Assembly: GCA_034440575.1 (NCBI GenBank)
Contig: JAOTOL010001601.1
Location: 858,501-922,500 of the forward strand
From: Imbricaverruca yamaguchii
Taxonomy: Eukaryota > Arthropoda > Thecostraca > Neoverrucidae
Length of the DNA: 64,000 nucleotides
Direction of reading: 5' to 3'
Both the position numbers and the translations under genes were made by a program. The notes below the pieces were generated by a model. That model saw nothing but the letters and a program-made list of their open reading frames with translations. It was not told the origin of the DNA and made no database searches. This document shows positions 48,198 through 58,783 of this stretch, one piece after another (position 1 is the stretch's first letter; each line of letters begins with the position of its first letter).

Positions 48198-48567
48198 AGG
48201 CTGGTCCGGTTTGCGGTTTTTTCTCGAAAATGCACTAGGTCGCCCCCCTAATTTATGCCTTTTTCGGCGCTGAGTGCGATGCGCTCATCAAAATTCCAAA
48301 TTTCGAAAAACTTTTGACCGCGACGGCCGCTCAAAGGTTTCGGCCATTTCGCAAATTCGCCTTTTTCGGCTCATTATTCCGAAAGTTGTGACAGGAAATG
48401 GGAAAAGCAGCATGGGCAAGCTGAACCAGGTCTATTTCTTAAGATATTCGCACAAACCAGTGGCTTTCACTCCATTTATATACCTGCAAAAACACTGTAT
48501 CCGTATTAGTTCCAAATTTCACGGCCTAATTCAGCACGCCACCCATAGATGGCGTTGGTGGCGATCG
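48198..48567 (+). repeat. Left terminal inverted repeat
   Basis: Matches the complement of 51391-51758 at well over 90 percent identity by eye. A 118-codon open frame in this arm (start 48274) has its near-identical counterpart in the other arm (114 codons), only because the arms are copies. Coding meaning is unproven. Confidence 0.88.
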
Positions 48568-48876
48568 CGTGTTTCATCGCTGGAGGGTGCCTCTCCAAAA
48601 GGTCGTCACCATTCATCAGGGTGGGTGTGAGGTGGGGCAGCTTCCTCCGCCGTTGCCCCTCTCCTAGATCTGCATCTGATAGAACAATTCCAGTGTTTAC
48701 ACTACATATTTATAATTAATTAATCAACAAGCAATCATTACCACAGGTCTGACGTTCATTACTAATTACAAACACACAAGCCAATCGAACAAAACCCAAC
48801 CACTACCGAAATGACGCCTTCTCATCAGACTCGCCACATTCATCAGTCTGAAGCCACCGACCCTGCCACAGACGCT

Positions 48877-50750
48877 CTAGCCCTGCTTCGTCTGGTCTTC
48901 GAGCTGGTCTACTGGCCCCTGAAGCGACCCCCGCCGGAAGGCCACGCTATTTAGGCTGTGACCGTCTTGTCCCTCCGCGCCCACAACGGCCGCTGCGGCC
49001 TCGGTCGTTAGCTTGACGACGCGCTCGGTGGACTGGGTGTGGCAGGGCACCCCTGTCCGAAGCGGCTCGTCCAGGAGCCGGCTAGCTCGTCATCAGTGAG
49101 AGAACGGACACATGGTGGCTCGATGTCGGCCTCCCGAGCATACTGGTTGATGTTCACCAGCTCCTTGTACTGGCGTGCAGTCACGTTGATCGTTAAGCCT
49201 TCCACCCGGAACTGGCGGACTGGTCCGGGCTGCCGGCGTTCTCAGGCCTCGCGCACCATCTGCACGCCCCTCGCCCTGAGCTCCGGGCTCTCGTCGCCCA
49301 GCATCGACAGCACCACGTTCTCTGGGTGGGCCATCAGGGCATTCCCGCACAGGCGTTCCTGCACGGTTTCCAGGTCGGCGCCGCTCAAGTGCCGCTGCTA
49401 CCGTTGCAGATGATCAAACAGGTGGCGGGGCGCTTCCACCAGGTACGGCCTGGGTTTAATGGCCATGACTGTGGGGACGTACACGGCCACGATGTACAGG
49501 GACAGGGTCGTTAGCTGGTCACTGGGGCTCTGCTGGGATATATGTACCTGCAGCAGCCGGCTCTGCGCCGTGTACCACCGTGCCAAGTTGAGCTGGCCGT
49601 GGATCCGGTGCGCCACTAGGCTGCCACCGCCGGACGCCGCACACTTTGCACACTGGTAGAGCAGCCGTAGATCCGAGCTCAGCGACTGCTCTACATCAGC
49701 CGGCAGGAGCGGTAGCTCGGCGGAGGTCAGGGCTGGAACTCCACCAATGGCAGCTCATGCATCGTGCCCGCCACCATCTGGCCGATTGGCCCGGTGCCGG
49801 CAGGTGCCGGCAGCTGCGGATACGGAGACGGGAAGAGGGCGCCTTCAACGGCGGCGGCACGAGATGTCGAAGCTGCTGTACGGCTCGGGGATGAGCCGCC
49901 GAGGGTCCAACAGCGACGGCGATGGGCGTGCGGGCCGCGCGAGAAGCCGCTGATGGCCTATTAGCGGCAACGGCGGCGACGCGGGAGAGGCGACCTGAGG
50001 TGGGTTAGGGAGCGTCAGTTGGTTTGAAGCAGTCAGGAGAGGTAATGTCGCCCTTATTAAAGCAATATAGCGACAATATCATGCATGCCAATGCCAATGA
50101 AGTAATTGGTGACGCGGACCTGAGGCGTGGGCAGCCGTTGGGATGTGGCGAGGCACGTCGGACGGTCCGGCGACGGCGGTGGCGGCAGTGACGGTGGCAG
50201 CTCTGCTGGCTTGACGAGCCTGTCGCTCGGCCCGTTCATCTCTCCTGTGCCAGCGCCCCGTCGTCTGCTGGTCGACCCCACCAATGTGGCGTCTCCTGGG
50301 GCCACGCTGAAACTCTCTGTCATTGGCAAGCTCTGGCTGGCGGGCTGTGTTCGAAATGTCGAAGAGTTCACCGAAGTCGGAGACAGCAGCAGTTGTTAAA
50401 CGGGCTGTAAGAGCAGAATGCTGTTTCTTCGACGTTTTTCGGACGCCCTCTTTCTTTCCCACAGCTGCTTCACCTTTCCAGAACACGTGGCCTCGGCCTT
50501 TTCGGTAGTGAAGCCCTGTCCCAGAGTAGCAATATCTCATCTGTCCCTTGCTGTATGGACTCTTTCATTGGTACGTACTTTTCATCTGTGGACCTCCCCT
50601 CCATCTTCTCGAATCTGACCATCATCAAGCGCTCGATGACATCGGCCATGGTGGGAACCTGGCTTCCATGCAAGCGACGAGACGTTATCCCAAACTGAGG
50701 ATGAGGTTCCTTAATTTTCTTTGTAAATGCTTGTCCTTCCATCGCTAGCA
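48877..50750 (-). pseudogene. Broken gene of an unnamed, widespread metazoan protein family, inside the long-TIR element
   Basis: Fragments in at least three minus frames follow one family in order. N-terminal: VPTMADVIERLMMVRFEKME then TDEILLLWDRASLP (about 50470-50650). Next GELFDISNTARQ then REFQRGPRRRHIGGVDQ (about 50250-50350). Then LARWYTAQSRLLQVHIS and YVPTVMAIKPRPYLVEAPRH (about 49410-49590). Then MAHPENVVLSMLGDESPELR (about 49270-49335), RQFRVEGLTINVTARQYKEL, and PCHTQSTERVVKLTTEAAA (about 48960-49040), ending at a stop at 48877-48879. I know this architecture only as hypothetical proteins recurring in invertebrate genomes; no function is assigned. Frameshifts and a stop after the REA following the SPELR block show it is dead. 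Confidence 0.6.
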
Positions 50751-51390
50751 ACGCGTTTCGGAAACGATTTAAACCGAAATGAAGACGTCCCGATACAGAA
50801 AGCGAGCTTTTCGACTGGCTAAGGTCACGATCATTGGAACAAACAATTATGCATCAGGTAAGTATTACAAATAGCATTGGATGATACAAATATTTAATGT
50901 TGAGCATAAAGCGTAATTTGGTAGATAATTACTCGCGTAAAATTCAATACTTTTCCACAATTCGACGTGAAAATAATGACAAATTAATATTTCTCCTCAG
51001 TTTAACTGATCGATAGCTACCGTAGCCATGCCATGAAATTTCGATTGGACCCAATGAACCTATAATGGTGATGGATGTGGTGAGCCCATTATTTGTTATA
51101 TTATCACTTATAATGCATTGTGAGTGTGCTATTTAAAATTGTTTAATAGTTGCAGCACTCTCAAGAGATGGTTCCTTGAAATCAGCGTCACTCCATCACT
51201 GGCTTATCTAGCCGGGTGTTTGGGGGGCAAACGGTAGTTTTTAGGGAGGCAAACAGCTGCAAATAGCTATATTGACCATTTTGGGGGAGTTTCGTGGGGG
51301 GCAAATTGCTTTAGGGTCACTGGCCCCTTGTCCCCCCTTAAATTCGCCCCTGCGCTCCATTGTCAATGTCCGTGAGATGGAACACATGGA

Positions 51391-51758
51391 ATCGCCACCA
51401 ACGCCATCTATACGTGGCGTTCTGAAGTAGGCCGTGAAATTTGGAACTAGAACGGATACAGTGTTTTTGCAGGTATGTAAATGGAGTGAAAGCCACTGGT
51501 TTGTGCGAATATCTTAAGAAATAGACCTGGTTCAGCTTGCCCATGCTGCTTTTCCCGTTTCCTGTCACAACTTTCGGAATAATGAGCCGAAAAAGGCGAA
51601 TTTGCGAAATGGCCGAAACCTTTGAGCGGCCGTCGCGGTCAAAAGTTTTTCGAAATTTGGAATTTTGATGAGCGCATCGCACTCAGCGCCGAAAAAGGCA
51701 TAAATTAGGGGGGCGACCTAGTGCATTTTCGAGAAAAAACCGCAAACCGGACCAGCCT
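51391..51758 (-). repeat. Right terminal inverted repeat
   Basis: Inverted copy of 48198-48567. Similarity decays past the GGCGTTGGTGGCGAT word at the inner edge. Confidence 0.88.
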
Positions 51759-51768
51759 AATGCACAAT
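51759..51768. repeat. Right target-site duplication
   Basis: AATGCACAAT, identical to 48188-48197. Confidence 0.8.
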
Positions 51769-52840
51769 ATTTTGAAATTTCAATATCATTGCATATTATA
51801 GCAAATGCGATATGCCAACAACGGTAAATAATATCTTTGTTCTTCGATTTTCCACCGTTTCTTTTTCTTAAGCTCTTCGGAAAGTCGCGGGAGGTGACAT
51901 CACTATGACGTCGCTGACGTCCGGTCCACAGTGAACTTGAATGTTGTTTTTGGTCACTAGCTGTGGAATTTATATACGAACAGGTACTGCAGGTGCGCAT
52001 TTTGAAAATGATACCGTTGCGAATTTTCGAGTTACTAAAAACATTTTGCCATCTGCCCCTCCCCCAGTCCGGTGATGGCTATGACCCTAGAATGTAATTT
52101 TTGACGCACGTAATTTTTGTGCGCAAGTCATGAGACGAAAGATGTCCTCAGTTTCAAAACGGGAGCGTGAACGCTTCAGATGGTATCTCAGAAAATATCA
52201 GGGTGTACGGATAAAATATTCTCCACTTCACCCCGCACTGCGATGGTTCACCCCTCGATTTATATTGTGTGAAGGGTGAAACATGAATCGATGGTTCACC
52301 CTTCACCCCTCGATTCACATTGCTCAACAAGCTTTCCTGTATGCACATAGGCCCCAAGGGCGCAGTTACGAGGGATCGAGGATCCCCGCCCACACCCAAT
52401 CCTAACAGGAAAGAAATTTACCAGATGAAGAAAAAAATTATGTTTGCAGAACGCTAATCGGGATATTTTACGCCAGAGGACCACTATAAAAGCTGTCTCG
52501 TTAAAATGGCTGTTTTCTTAGTCGTCTCATTAAGGAAATCCTGGCTGCACCCCTGACAGGCATCCCCAAATAGACGATGAATTTCACTTCCTGCACACCT
52601 ATCGGACTTCAGTTTATATTTCCTCGCAGGTAGCAAATGCTGCGGCCGTTGCCTTGGTATCGGCCACCACACTCCACCTAGAGCATTCGGTCTCCATTGA
52701 CGACTCCGCTGATCGCACAACTTGCCCCACGACCTTGACACACGGCCAAGGTCAAAGTTATGTGGGCTGATTATCAGGCTTCAGACAGTAATGTGCTTCA
52801 TCGGCGCTAATCGGTCTGGATCTGGAGGCGCGGTGCCGTG
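51769..52840. other. No gene recognised
   Basis: AT-moderate. A local duplication, ATGGTTCACCC...CCCTCGATT, lies at 52240-52325. No domains. Confidence 0.4.
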
Positions 52841-52856
52841 AACCTATGCTGTTTGT

Positions 52857-52910
52857 TACTCAGTTATTAGGGCTTTATGGCGCATCGACTGCATTGGTCA
52901 TACAGCGCCC
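52857..52910 (-). mobile_element. 54-bp SINE-tail insertion with 16-bp target duplication
   Basis: The insert matches the tail-variant SINE fragments at 8933 and 9818: GGGCTTTATGGCGCATCGAC, then GGTCATACAGCGCCC. It is flanked by AACCTATGCTGTTTGT (52841-52856) and AACCTATTCTGTTTGT (52911-52926), a 16-bp duplication with one mismatch. It is therefore an independent insertion of only the last 54 bp. Confidence 0.8.
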
Positions 52911-52926
52911 AACCTATTCTGTTTGT

Positions 52927-54059
52927 GATGCTGCGGAAAAGCTGAGAAGTCTGCACTGTGTGGTGGTATGTATGGCTCATGCAGGATCGTGCCACGCTAG
53001 TTAAGCTTTTGAATGATAGCATGGCATAGCAGTATGACAGCGTGCTTATGTCAATGGGTGATTGGCATACGGTCGATGCATTTATTCATGGTGGTATGAG
53101 CTATGATCGTTGGTAGGATAGTGATTAAGTTGATACATGGTATGATGATTTATGATGTGGCGGTGATGCAGTGGTTAAGCTGATGTGTGGTGTCGGGATT
53201 TGTGAATGTAGTGAATATGTGAGTGTATTCCTAAGCAGTGTGTATGTAGGTACAAGTCAGCAACCCGAGCAGAAGAGTGTTGCCTACTACAAATGTTGCG
53301 GGACAGAATTGTTGTTCCCAGCATGAAAATAGCTTCCGTCGTCTATGGAAGCACTCAAGATGGGCAGAACTGAGCTTCCAGCTCCCACTCCAGCCGTGGA
53401 AATGCTACATTTACCACTCTGTACTTCTTTCTCTCTGTCTAAATTTTCAGAATTTTTCCAAGAATTTGCGTACCGGTCGCTTGTTCTGAATATCCCCTTC
53501 ATGTTCCCATACTTTCTGATCATTCCCCCATATTCGATTCCTCATTCGCTTGAGATGTTATATTTTCGCATTGTACGCTTTTTAATAGTGTCTCGGATGA
53601 ATTCCCGTGACGCAGATGATTCGCCAATGCCATAAATAATCGTGCTTCTGCCAACGTGGGATCATTGTATTAGCGAATGTAAATAAACTGTTGCTATTAG
53701 CACCGTTTATTCCACAAATACGACATACCGTGAACGTAGCACAGTACAATGTGGCCAAAACCCCACACATCGGCCACTTGTAAACGTCAGTCAACATAAA
53801 GCATTGTCACACATCGGTGACCAGCGGAAATAATACTGCTACACCGCTCAGCCTAAGCAAGCTCAGCCGCTTTCACGCTATCGTCAGTCGTTCTATCATA
53901 GGCTACTTTCTGCTCATGCAGACTCAGGCATTGCACTTATATTCGTTTTGTCAGTAGCAAAGCGCATTGAGCAGGTTACCAAGAGTAAAACGTTAGGAGC
54001 CCACCCCTTCATTGTCTTCAGCAGGGCACGCTGAGCATCACTGCTGTGGAAAATTATCG
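52927..54059. other. Probable intergenic DNA downstream of the ZP gene
   Basis: No gene recognised. Frames near 53280-53800 have no known domain. Confidence 0.4.
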
Positions 54060-54065
54060 TTTATT
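54060..54065 (-). terminator. Candidate polyadenylation signal of the ZP gene
   Basis: AATAAA on the minus strand, the nearest one found downstream of the stop codon at 55036. It would give a 3' untranslated region of about 970 bp. This is position-based inference only. Confidence 0.3.
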
Positions 54066-55035
54066 TTGTGTCCGGGGAATAAGCGCTGCCCAAAAAAATG
54101 GAAAGCACAAAATTATTCCGCACTGGTGCTATTGGAATTAAATTCCTTGCAACCGTTTAATGTGCACTCTTCAGTGAGGTCCACCAGTTTTATGCCGACA
54201 CTCGTGCACGTATATTTGGAGAAGGACTTAAAGTCAGCAGGATGCAGACAAGCAATGATGTTCTCCTGAGTACATTACATGTGCTCGGATGCTACGGAAA
54301 CCACCGTTTGCCTTGACATGTTAACTGTTTTTCATTAGACTGATGCCCTGTTCTGTGAATGCCCAGTAACTCGGGAAAGCATGCCCAGAGGAGATGCTTG
54401 TGGCACTCTCTGCCACCATGCAATAACACGCTTCTCACGCTCTTACACTCATGCGCGCTTCAGTGCGATGGGTGTCGGCTAAGAGGCTGCTCGTGCGACA
54501 CACCGGACAGTCCACAGCTGTTACGGGGGCAGTCGGTGTGCGTGACTGTCACGGACTTCTGCGGGCCAGGCACTGTCTGGATTGTCAGCTGACCATTTCC
54601 GCCGTCAGCTGAGCATGCGCGACAGACGGCTGGACAGTGTCGGCCGGGAGATTACTTCGCTGGTGGCCTGCCGGTCCAGCTGCCACGTGCTGAGTCGTCA
54701 GGCCGAGAGCCCGGGCACGTCACGATCTGTCTGCCTGTTCTGCCGGTTCACCTGGTGCTAGGCGGCACCAGAAGAGCTGTCACTGCCAGCTGACGACGGC
54801 TGTTACCGTCAGCGGAGAGCAGCTGACGTCAGTCGAGAATGGTTGCCAACGTCAGCTTTCGACAACCGCGACCAGCAACCACGTCGACCATCACTGTTGC
54901 CACGCCACCATGCCCTGTTGTCGACACCCGATCGGCCTTCGGGTCACTGTCGGAGCACACTCCCGAGCGGCATCTCTCCGGAGCGGACCATGCTGGCCGT
55001 GTCGGGTCAGGTCAGGCGAGGTCGGGTCGGCGCCC
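54066..55035 (-). other. Probable 3' untranslated region of the ZP gene
   Basis: GC-rich near the stop, with recurring GTCAGCTG words at 54590-54840, becoming AT-richer downstream. It extends to the candidate AATAAA complement at 54060. Extent is inferred. Confidence 0.3.
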
Positions 55036-55283
55036 CTATAGCGGCCCGACCCGGTAGTAGTGCGGCGTGGGCGCCGGCGTGGCCATCCGTTGGAAGGTCT
55101 GCATGCTGCGCAGCTTGCGCGCCTGCTGCCGCTGCCGCAGGCACATGAGCAGCGCCATCAGCACGGACACGATCAGGATTGCCATCAGCACGCCGAACGA
55201 CAGCAGCAGCCGCGAGGACGTCATACAGAGCACGCGGTCGTCCGAGAAGAACGAGTCGTGTGCGGTGGCGCGGTCCACTCGGC
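55036..55283 (-). CDS. ZP gene exon H: transmembrane helix, cytoplasmic tail and stop
   Basis: 248 bp ending in TAG at 55036-55038, acceptor CCCTGTTTCCAG/GC. It encodes [20 protein letters not shown], then a 24-residue hydrophobic helix [20 protein letters not shown] and following (55138-55209), then a basic LRQRQQARK stop-transfer region and a short tail ending HYYRVGPL. This gives a type I single-pass topology. Confidence 0.9.
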
Positions 55284-58200
55284 CTGGAAACAGGGCGGCG
55301 GTGGTTATTGGCCTTTACGACATGTCGACCGTTGAGTCATGTGGCGTTGCCAATCTCTCACGCCGATTGATTGCGAGCGAAAGGTAGCGATCCTGGAAAC
55401 AGGGGCCGTGTCATTGACCAGATGTGAAAAGTGGAGGGCAGGGAGCCCGTGCCTGTCTATTCGTCGTCGGTGGGATTTGGAACAAAGTGGACACCGACCG
55501 ATTGAAACCACACCGTCATACATGCGACATTGACATTCACTTAGCGTGACAATTGGCACCACTGTGGTGCAGCATATATCTGAACTCCGTGCATTGTGTG
55601 AATGCACAAGAGTATATCGTACATGCGGTATATTAGGTGGAGTACTGAGCCGTGACTGCCATCTAGCGTTTGACTGACCTATGGCACTTGTCTGACCTGT
55701 CATCCGTGCCTGATCTCTGGCAACTGAATGACCTGTGATATCTTTCTGACCTGTGATATCTTTCTGACCTGTGATATCTTTCTGACCTGTGATATCTTTC
55801 TGACCTGTGATATCTTTCTGAACTGTGATATCTTTCTGACCTGTGATATCTTTCTGACCTGTGATATCTTTCTGACCTGTGATATCTTTCTGACCTGTGA
55901 TATCTTTCTGACCTGTGATATCTTTCTGACCTGCGATATTTGTCTGACCTCTGTCATTTAATTGACTTGTGATTTAAGTCCGACTTCTGCCATCTGAGTA
56001 ACCTGTGCTTTGAACCTGGTCTCTGTTGGCTGGCTGACCTCTGATCTAGGTCTGACCTGTGAACTCTCTCTGACCTCTGTCACCTGGCTGATTTGTGACT
56101 TATGGGCGACATTTGCCATCTGAGTGACCTGCGATTTATATCTGACCTTCATCACCTAACTGAACTGTGATGTCATTGCACTCTGACATTAGACCTTTGT
56201 CATCCGATTCACCCCTCTGATCGGTACATGACCTCTGGTGTCTTATTGACCTGTGACCCGTGATTTTGATCCATCACTTCACTGATCTGAGAAGTAGTGA
56301 GTGCGGAGCGGTGTCCGATCTGTCACCAAACTGGTCGGTATTCGTGGCCACTGTCACCCGACTGAACTATGATGCGTGTCTGACCCCGTTGTCATCTGAC
56401 TGACCCGAAGAATTGTGATGTAGTGGTGTGTTTGATCTGTCACCCGACTGGCCTATTATCCGTGCTTGACCTCTGCATCTGACTGACCGGAGGCTATTGA
56501 GAACGGAGCCTATCGGCATACCCTCAATGCCAGGTGCTGGCCGACCTCTGTCATCAAACTGACCTGTGGGCTCCTGAGAATGGAGCCGTATCGGCACCCC
56601 CTCAATGCCAGGTGCTCGCACTTCGGCAGAGTTGAACACCTCAATCCTGTCGACGATGGTGCTGCCATCTTTAATCTCCATCTGTAGCGTCTCAAGAAGC
56701 CGGTCGATCTGAGGGGGTCATTAAAATCGATGACGTCATAAGTTGCAAATATCCTCTATGCATTGATGAAGAATTAAAACATTGCATCAGAAGCGATTTT
56801 GGATCTTGCAGCCGGGGTTGCTTACACACGTGAGAGGTACATCCTCCTCGTGCTCAATGTGAACGCCACGTATTCTTTGCCAGCTCGAGGGACTTAACTA
56901 CAGATGCCCAAACACTCCCACAATAATTCAGCTGTACGCCCTTGTAAGGTTGTACCGGGGTGTCATTTCCCAAGCAGACGCGCACGCCCTGGACTGATAG
57001 GGAGATCTCACTGCTTCGTAGGCCATGGGCCACAAGGAGGATCGAGACACATAAACGTTCTCCGAAAGATTCAGAAATTGATGTCACTATTTCCACAAGT
57101 ATTGCAAGGGAGAACTGAGCTAAGATCACTCTTATGCTTGGCCTATCCCAGGGGCAGCGCCCTCATTATTGGAGAATATCGCTCATCTTATTGGGGTGCA
57201 AGACTGGAGAAGTCAACTTCCCGGCCGATCAGATACACTCCACCCCGGTCGGGCTGCAACTCACCCTCTACTGTGCTATATAGCAGGCCACTGACTGGTA
57301 CCTCAACACTGATCTGGGCCGGATGAAGGATACACCTCAACACTGACCTAGACAGGGTGAAGGATATACCTCAATACTGACCTGGGAGGGGTGAAGGACA
57401 CACATCATCACTGACCTGGGAGGGGTGAAGGACACACCTCAACACTGACCTGGACGGGGTGAAGGACACACCTCAACACTGACCTAGACAGGGTGAAAGA
57501 TACACCTCAACACTGACCTGGACAGGGTGAAAGATACACCTCACCACTGATTTGAGCGGGGTGGAGACTACACCCCACCCCTGAGGGCGCAGGCTACACC
57601 TCACCACTCATCAGGGGTGCAGGCTACACCCCACCCCACTCCCACCCCACCCCTGCGAGTGCAGGCTACACCCGACCACTGACCGGGAAGGAGCCGGCGG
57701 CGCGCAGCTCCGCCTCAGATATGGGCCGGATGCTGCCGAGGCCGATGCTGGCCTCTCGGCGGTGACGCTGACCGCGGCAGAATCCCCTCGGACACCTGCC
57801 CCGACACACCACCACCGTGCAGCGCAAGTGCAGGCTGGCGCGCTCCGGGAACTTGAACGCCTTGAAGGTGCTGTAGTGCAGCCGCCGCCCTGCGGAAGAC
57901 CGTCGACGCCGTCGGGTGTGGGGCGGACACCGGTCAGCAGGGCGGGTCACTGAGATTGGTGCCTCCCGCGCCCACCAGCATGTGGGGCGGACACCGGTCA
58001 GCAGGGCGGGTCACTGAGTTTGGTGCCTCCCGCGCCCACCAGCATGTGGGGCGGACACCGGTCAGCAGGGTGGGTCACTGAGGTTGGTGCCTCCCACGCT
58101 CACTAGCATGTGCGGTGAACATTCGACAGCAGGACCTGCCTCCCGAGGCTGATGGTCTGTCCACCCGCCGGCATGCGTCTAAAGGTGCCCAAGGGTGCTC

Positions 58201-58658
58201 TTAGAATCTTTGTTGCTAAGGTCTAACGTAAGGTAACTAGCTTTCAGTCAATAAGTGTGTGCAGTTATCGAAGGTGCATCTTAAATATAATTAGAACTGT
58301 GCCAGGATATTCATAATAAAGCTCTTAGCTCTAGCGTTAGCCCTAGCTCTAGCTGCTACTACCTCTCCAAAGCCGAGGCCCTTCAGCGATGTTCTTGCTG
58401 AATTTGCCGGCCATTTGGTGTATACGTGAATGCAGCATATGCTCCTGCTGCCGCTGATATAGTCACGCCACGTACCGGGTGTGTGCTGCGGCCGTTCCCG
58501 CACTGGTGACATGATGTCTGGGTCGATGGTGCAGCCATCGTTGTCGATCAGCTGCTGAGAGCGGGCCATGTTGCCGTTGTGGGCGCTGCAGTTGGTCACC
58601 ATGACGTCCATGATTGCGGCATCTGTCGGTGCAGAAAGTATCTCAGTATAAACACACA

Positions 58659-58730
<72 letters not shown>

Positions 58731-58747
58731 CACACAAACACACACAC

Positions 58748-58783
<36 letters not shown>

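Larger units (their letters stand above)
48198..51758 (-). mobile_element. 3.56-kb long-TIR DNA element with 10-bp target duplications
   Basis: Terminal inverted repeats of about 370 bp (48198-48567 and 51391-51758) both begin AGGCTGGTCCGGTTTGCGG. Directly outside them AATGCACAAT occurs on both sides (48188-48197 and 51759-51768), a perfect 10-bp direct repeat expected of a target-site duplication. That makes this a single insertion, not two stray repeats. Long TIRs with 9-11 bp duplications are best known from Mutator-like elements, but no transposase of that type is visible. The interior holds a broken minus-strand gene (separate entry). Confidence 0.8.

Noticed and set aside
48274..48630. 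118-residue frame duplicated at 51338-51682 as a gene pair
   Set aside because: The two frames are identical because they lie in the inverted terminal repeats of one element.
55727..56420. Nuclear-receptor AGGTCA half-site cluster
   Set aside because: TGACCT words are explained by the minisatellite unit and its donor-like origin; spacing follows the 18-bp repeat.
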